From Hyalangium gracile (lineage in GTDB: Bacteria > Myxococcota > Myxococcia > Myxococcales > Myxococcaceae): 64,000 nt of DNA. The stretch is from positions 1 through 64,000 of the forward strand of contig NZ_JAHXBG010000040.1 in the NCBI RefSeq assembly GCF_020103725.1, in the 5' to 3' direction. This document shows, piece by piece, positions 62,996 through 64,000 of the stretch. Made by a program: the position numbers and the translations under genes. Position 1 is the first letter of the stretch; the number at the start of each line of letters is the position of its first letter. The notes beneath the pieces were generated by a model that was not told where the DNA came from, did not search any database, and saw only the letters and a program-made list of their open reading frames with translations.

Positions 62996-63784
62996 TCAGA
63001 AGAGGTCGCCGATGCCACCGGCGATGTCGAAGAAGAGCTCGATACCGAGCTCGATGAGATCAATGCCTGTCTCCACCGCCTCGGCCACATCCATGCCCTC
63101 GGCCGCCTGGCCCCCATCCGAGGTGGGCAGGGTCACCGCGCTGGTCGCCCGCGCCTGGGCGTCGACCTTCCGGAAGAAGCTGTCCATCCCCATCTGGTCC
63201 ATGAGGAGCTGGGCCGCCACCGCGGGAGCCACCACGGCGCCGGCTGCCGCGGCCACCGGCCTCAGGTCCTCGACGGTGGACCCCAGGGCCTTGGGATCCA
63301 GGATGCACACGGGAGCACGGCAGTGGGGGCACGCGGACTCCCCCTCCAGGGAGATGGCGCCGCCACAGTCCGAGCACTGGAGCAGCTGGACGTGCTTCTT
63401 CAGCTCCACCAGCTCCTTGGGGTTGAGGCTCCGGACGATCGCCTTCTCCCGCAGGAACTGGAAGAAGGTGATGAAGTGCCCATGCTCCTGGGGGCAGCGG
63501 AAGTACTGGTAGCGGTTGCCTCGGGACAGATCATGCGAGCGGGCCAGCTTCGCGCGGCACCGAGGGCAGGAGAGGGGCTCCTCGAGGCGGTGGTGCTGCT
63601 GACCGCTCTGGCCGTGGATCTGCTGGAAGAGCCGGAGCACGCCGTTTGCCGAGAGGTGGATGCTCTCCCGGCTGTCGAACCACAGGCCGTGGCAGGTGGG
63701 GCAGACGTCCAGCAGGACGCGAGCGCCGCGAGAACCCTCGAATCCCTCCTCGACGGTCCTGGACTTACAGGCAGGGCAGTTCAT
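62996..63784 (-). CDS. zinc-ribbon (TFIIB-like) protein
   Basis: The protein has 262 residues from ATG 63784. It has four zinc-ribbon-like CxxC pairs or more: MNCPACKSRT, VCPTCHGLWFDS (the zf-TFIIB signature), SCPRCRAKLARS, QCSDCGGAIS and ACPHCRAPVCIL. The C-terminus is hydrophobic/helical with Ala-rich and Gly-rich segments (IELFFDIAGGIGDLF). A TAGGAT hexamer eight bases before the ATG indicates a near-leaderless transcript. First gene of the kinase operon. Confidence 0.78.
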   Translation of the reverse strand: MNCPACKSRTVEEGFEGSRGARVLLDVCPTCHGLWFDSRESIHLSANGVLRLFQQIHGQSGQQHHRLEEPLSCPRCRAKLARSHDLSRGNRYQYFRCPQEHGHFITFFQFLREKAIVRSLNPKELVELKKHVQLLQCSDCGGAISLEGESACPHCRAPVCILDPKALGSTVEDLRPVAAAAGAVVAPAVAAQLLMDQMGMDSFFRKVDAQARATSAVTLPTSDGGQAAEGMDVAEAVETGIDLIELGIELFFDIAGGIGDLF

Positions 63785-63807
63785 TTGGCCCCATCCTATA
63801 AAGAGAA

Positions 63808-63836
63808 GAGGCTGCCTGGGGGCCCCAGACAGCCTC
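63808..63836 (-). terminator. Rho-independent terminator of the 63867-64000 gene
   Basis: GAGGCTGCCTGGG with GGCCCCAGACAGCCTC makes a long GC-rich stem with one mismatch. In the leftward reading it is followed by TTCTCTTT. It closes the transcript of the partial leftward gene and precedes the promoter of 62996-63784. Confidence 0.7.
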
Positions 63837-63866
63837 TCGAACTTCAAGGGGTTACGCCGGACCGGC

Positions 63867-64000
63867 TCACCCGGCGGGCTTGGCCTTCACGGCGGGCTGC
63901 TTGGTGGGCCGCAGCTCCTCGAGCACGCGCGTGGCGTTGTAGACCTTCTGGAGCGACTCGATGATGGCGTCGCTGTGGACGGACACGGTGCGGTTGACGC
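63867..64000 (-). CDS. hypothetical protein, C-terminal part (cut by window edge)
   Basis: A leftward frame runs in from the window edge and stops with TGA at 63869-63867. The visible 44 residues read VNRTVSVHSDAIIESLQKVY and then NATRVLEELRPTKQ with a basic Pro/Ala/Lys tail. The helical pattern and tail are coding-like in composition, and a terminator follows. Family not recognisable from so little. Confidence 0.55.
   Translation of the reverse strand, partial: VNRTVSVHSDAIIESLQKVYNATRVLEELRPTKQPAVKAKPAG

Noticed and set aside
59739-63512. Rightward ORF of 1257 codons opposite the kinase operon
   Set aside because: Same reason: antisense of WD40 and kinase codons, no motif.

Overview
The window looks like chromosomal DNA of a myxobacterium, probably of the Cystobacterineae type (Myxococcus/Archangium/Stigmatella relatives). 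It is very GC-rich with GC-ending codons. It carries an AgmX/PglI C-terminal-domain protein, PilZ proteins, a Ser/Thr kinase fused to WD40 repeats, many small lipoproteins, and an abundance of acyl-CoA enzymes. Coding density is high. No tRNA, rRNA, CRISPR array or insertion sequence was recognised. A CDS is cut by each window edge.

Layout. 1-12.3 kb: mixed housekeeping and envelope genes, including a solitary RNA 3'-phosphate cyclase, SppA, an ATP-grasp enzyme, an esterase and an Mrp ATPase. Next to an anion permease lies an AhpD-like peroxidase-related gene interrupted by an in-frame TGA that looks like a selenocysteine codon. 12.4-22.5 kb: 3-hydroxyacyl-CoA dehydrogenase; a Fur-box-associated iron uptake cluster (TonB-like protein, PepSY membrane protein, TonB-dependent siderophore receptor, PiuC-type dioxygenase); then enoyl-CoA hydratase and two acyl-CoA dehydrogenases. 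22.5-27.2 kb: a sugar ABC importer (binding protein and two permeases, no ATPase) divergent from an outer-membrane carbohydrate porin. 27.4-33.0 kb: ribosomal protein S1 with a structured leader, a VOC protein, and a thiolase plus 3-oxoacid CoA-transferase A/B operon. 33.0-38.0 kb: an accessory mosaic. A 111-bp copy of the 3' end of a PilZ gene lies on the far side of a two-gene lipoprotein cassette, followed by a large repeat lipoprotein and a DUF4185-like lipoprotein. 38.0-47.9 kb: an RNA methyltransferase, a VWA protein, a second small-lipoprotein pair with a JAMM/RadC-like motif, a TAP-like hydrolase, MiaB, a cyclic-nucleotide-binding protein and a DedA protein. 48.0-58.3 kb: a PilZ-Hsp70 fusion, guaB and guaA around an antisense lipoprotein gene, a 3-hydroxyisobutyryl-CoA hydrolase, a flavin-reductase-like protein and an EEP-fold hydrolase. 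58.3-64.0 kb: a three-gene leftward operon (zinc-ribbon protein, cysteine-cluster protein, kinase-WD40 receptor), and the end of another gene.

How the genes fit together. The acyl-CoA genes (Hbd, Ech, two ACADs, thiolase, ScoAB, HIBCH) cover most steps of short-chain acyl-CoA, acetoacetate and valine breakdown, but they sit in several separate transcription units. The iron cluster appears to be a complete uptake module without siderophore synthesis. guaB and guaA give the two steps from IMP to GMP.

The strongest candidate for something unusual is the 204-residue CxxU AhpD-like protein at 2021-2635. Its TGA codon replaces the second catalytic cysteine of a CxxC-xxx-H motif and is followed at once by a nested stem-loop with a GGUC loop, as expected for a bacterial SECIS. 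Start codons and functions are inferred by reading only; no database search was run.
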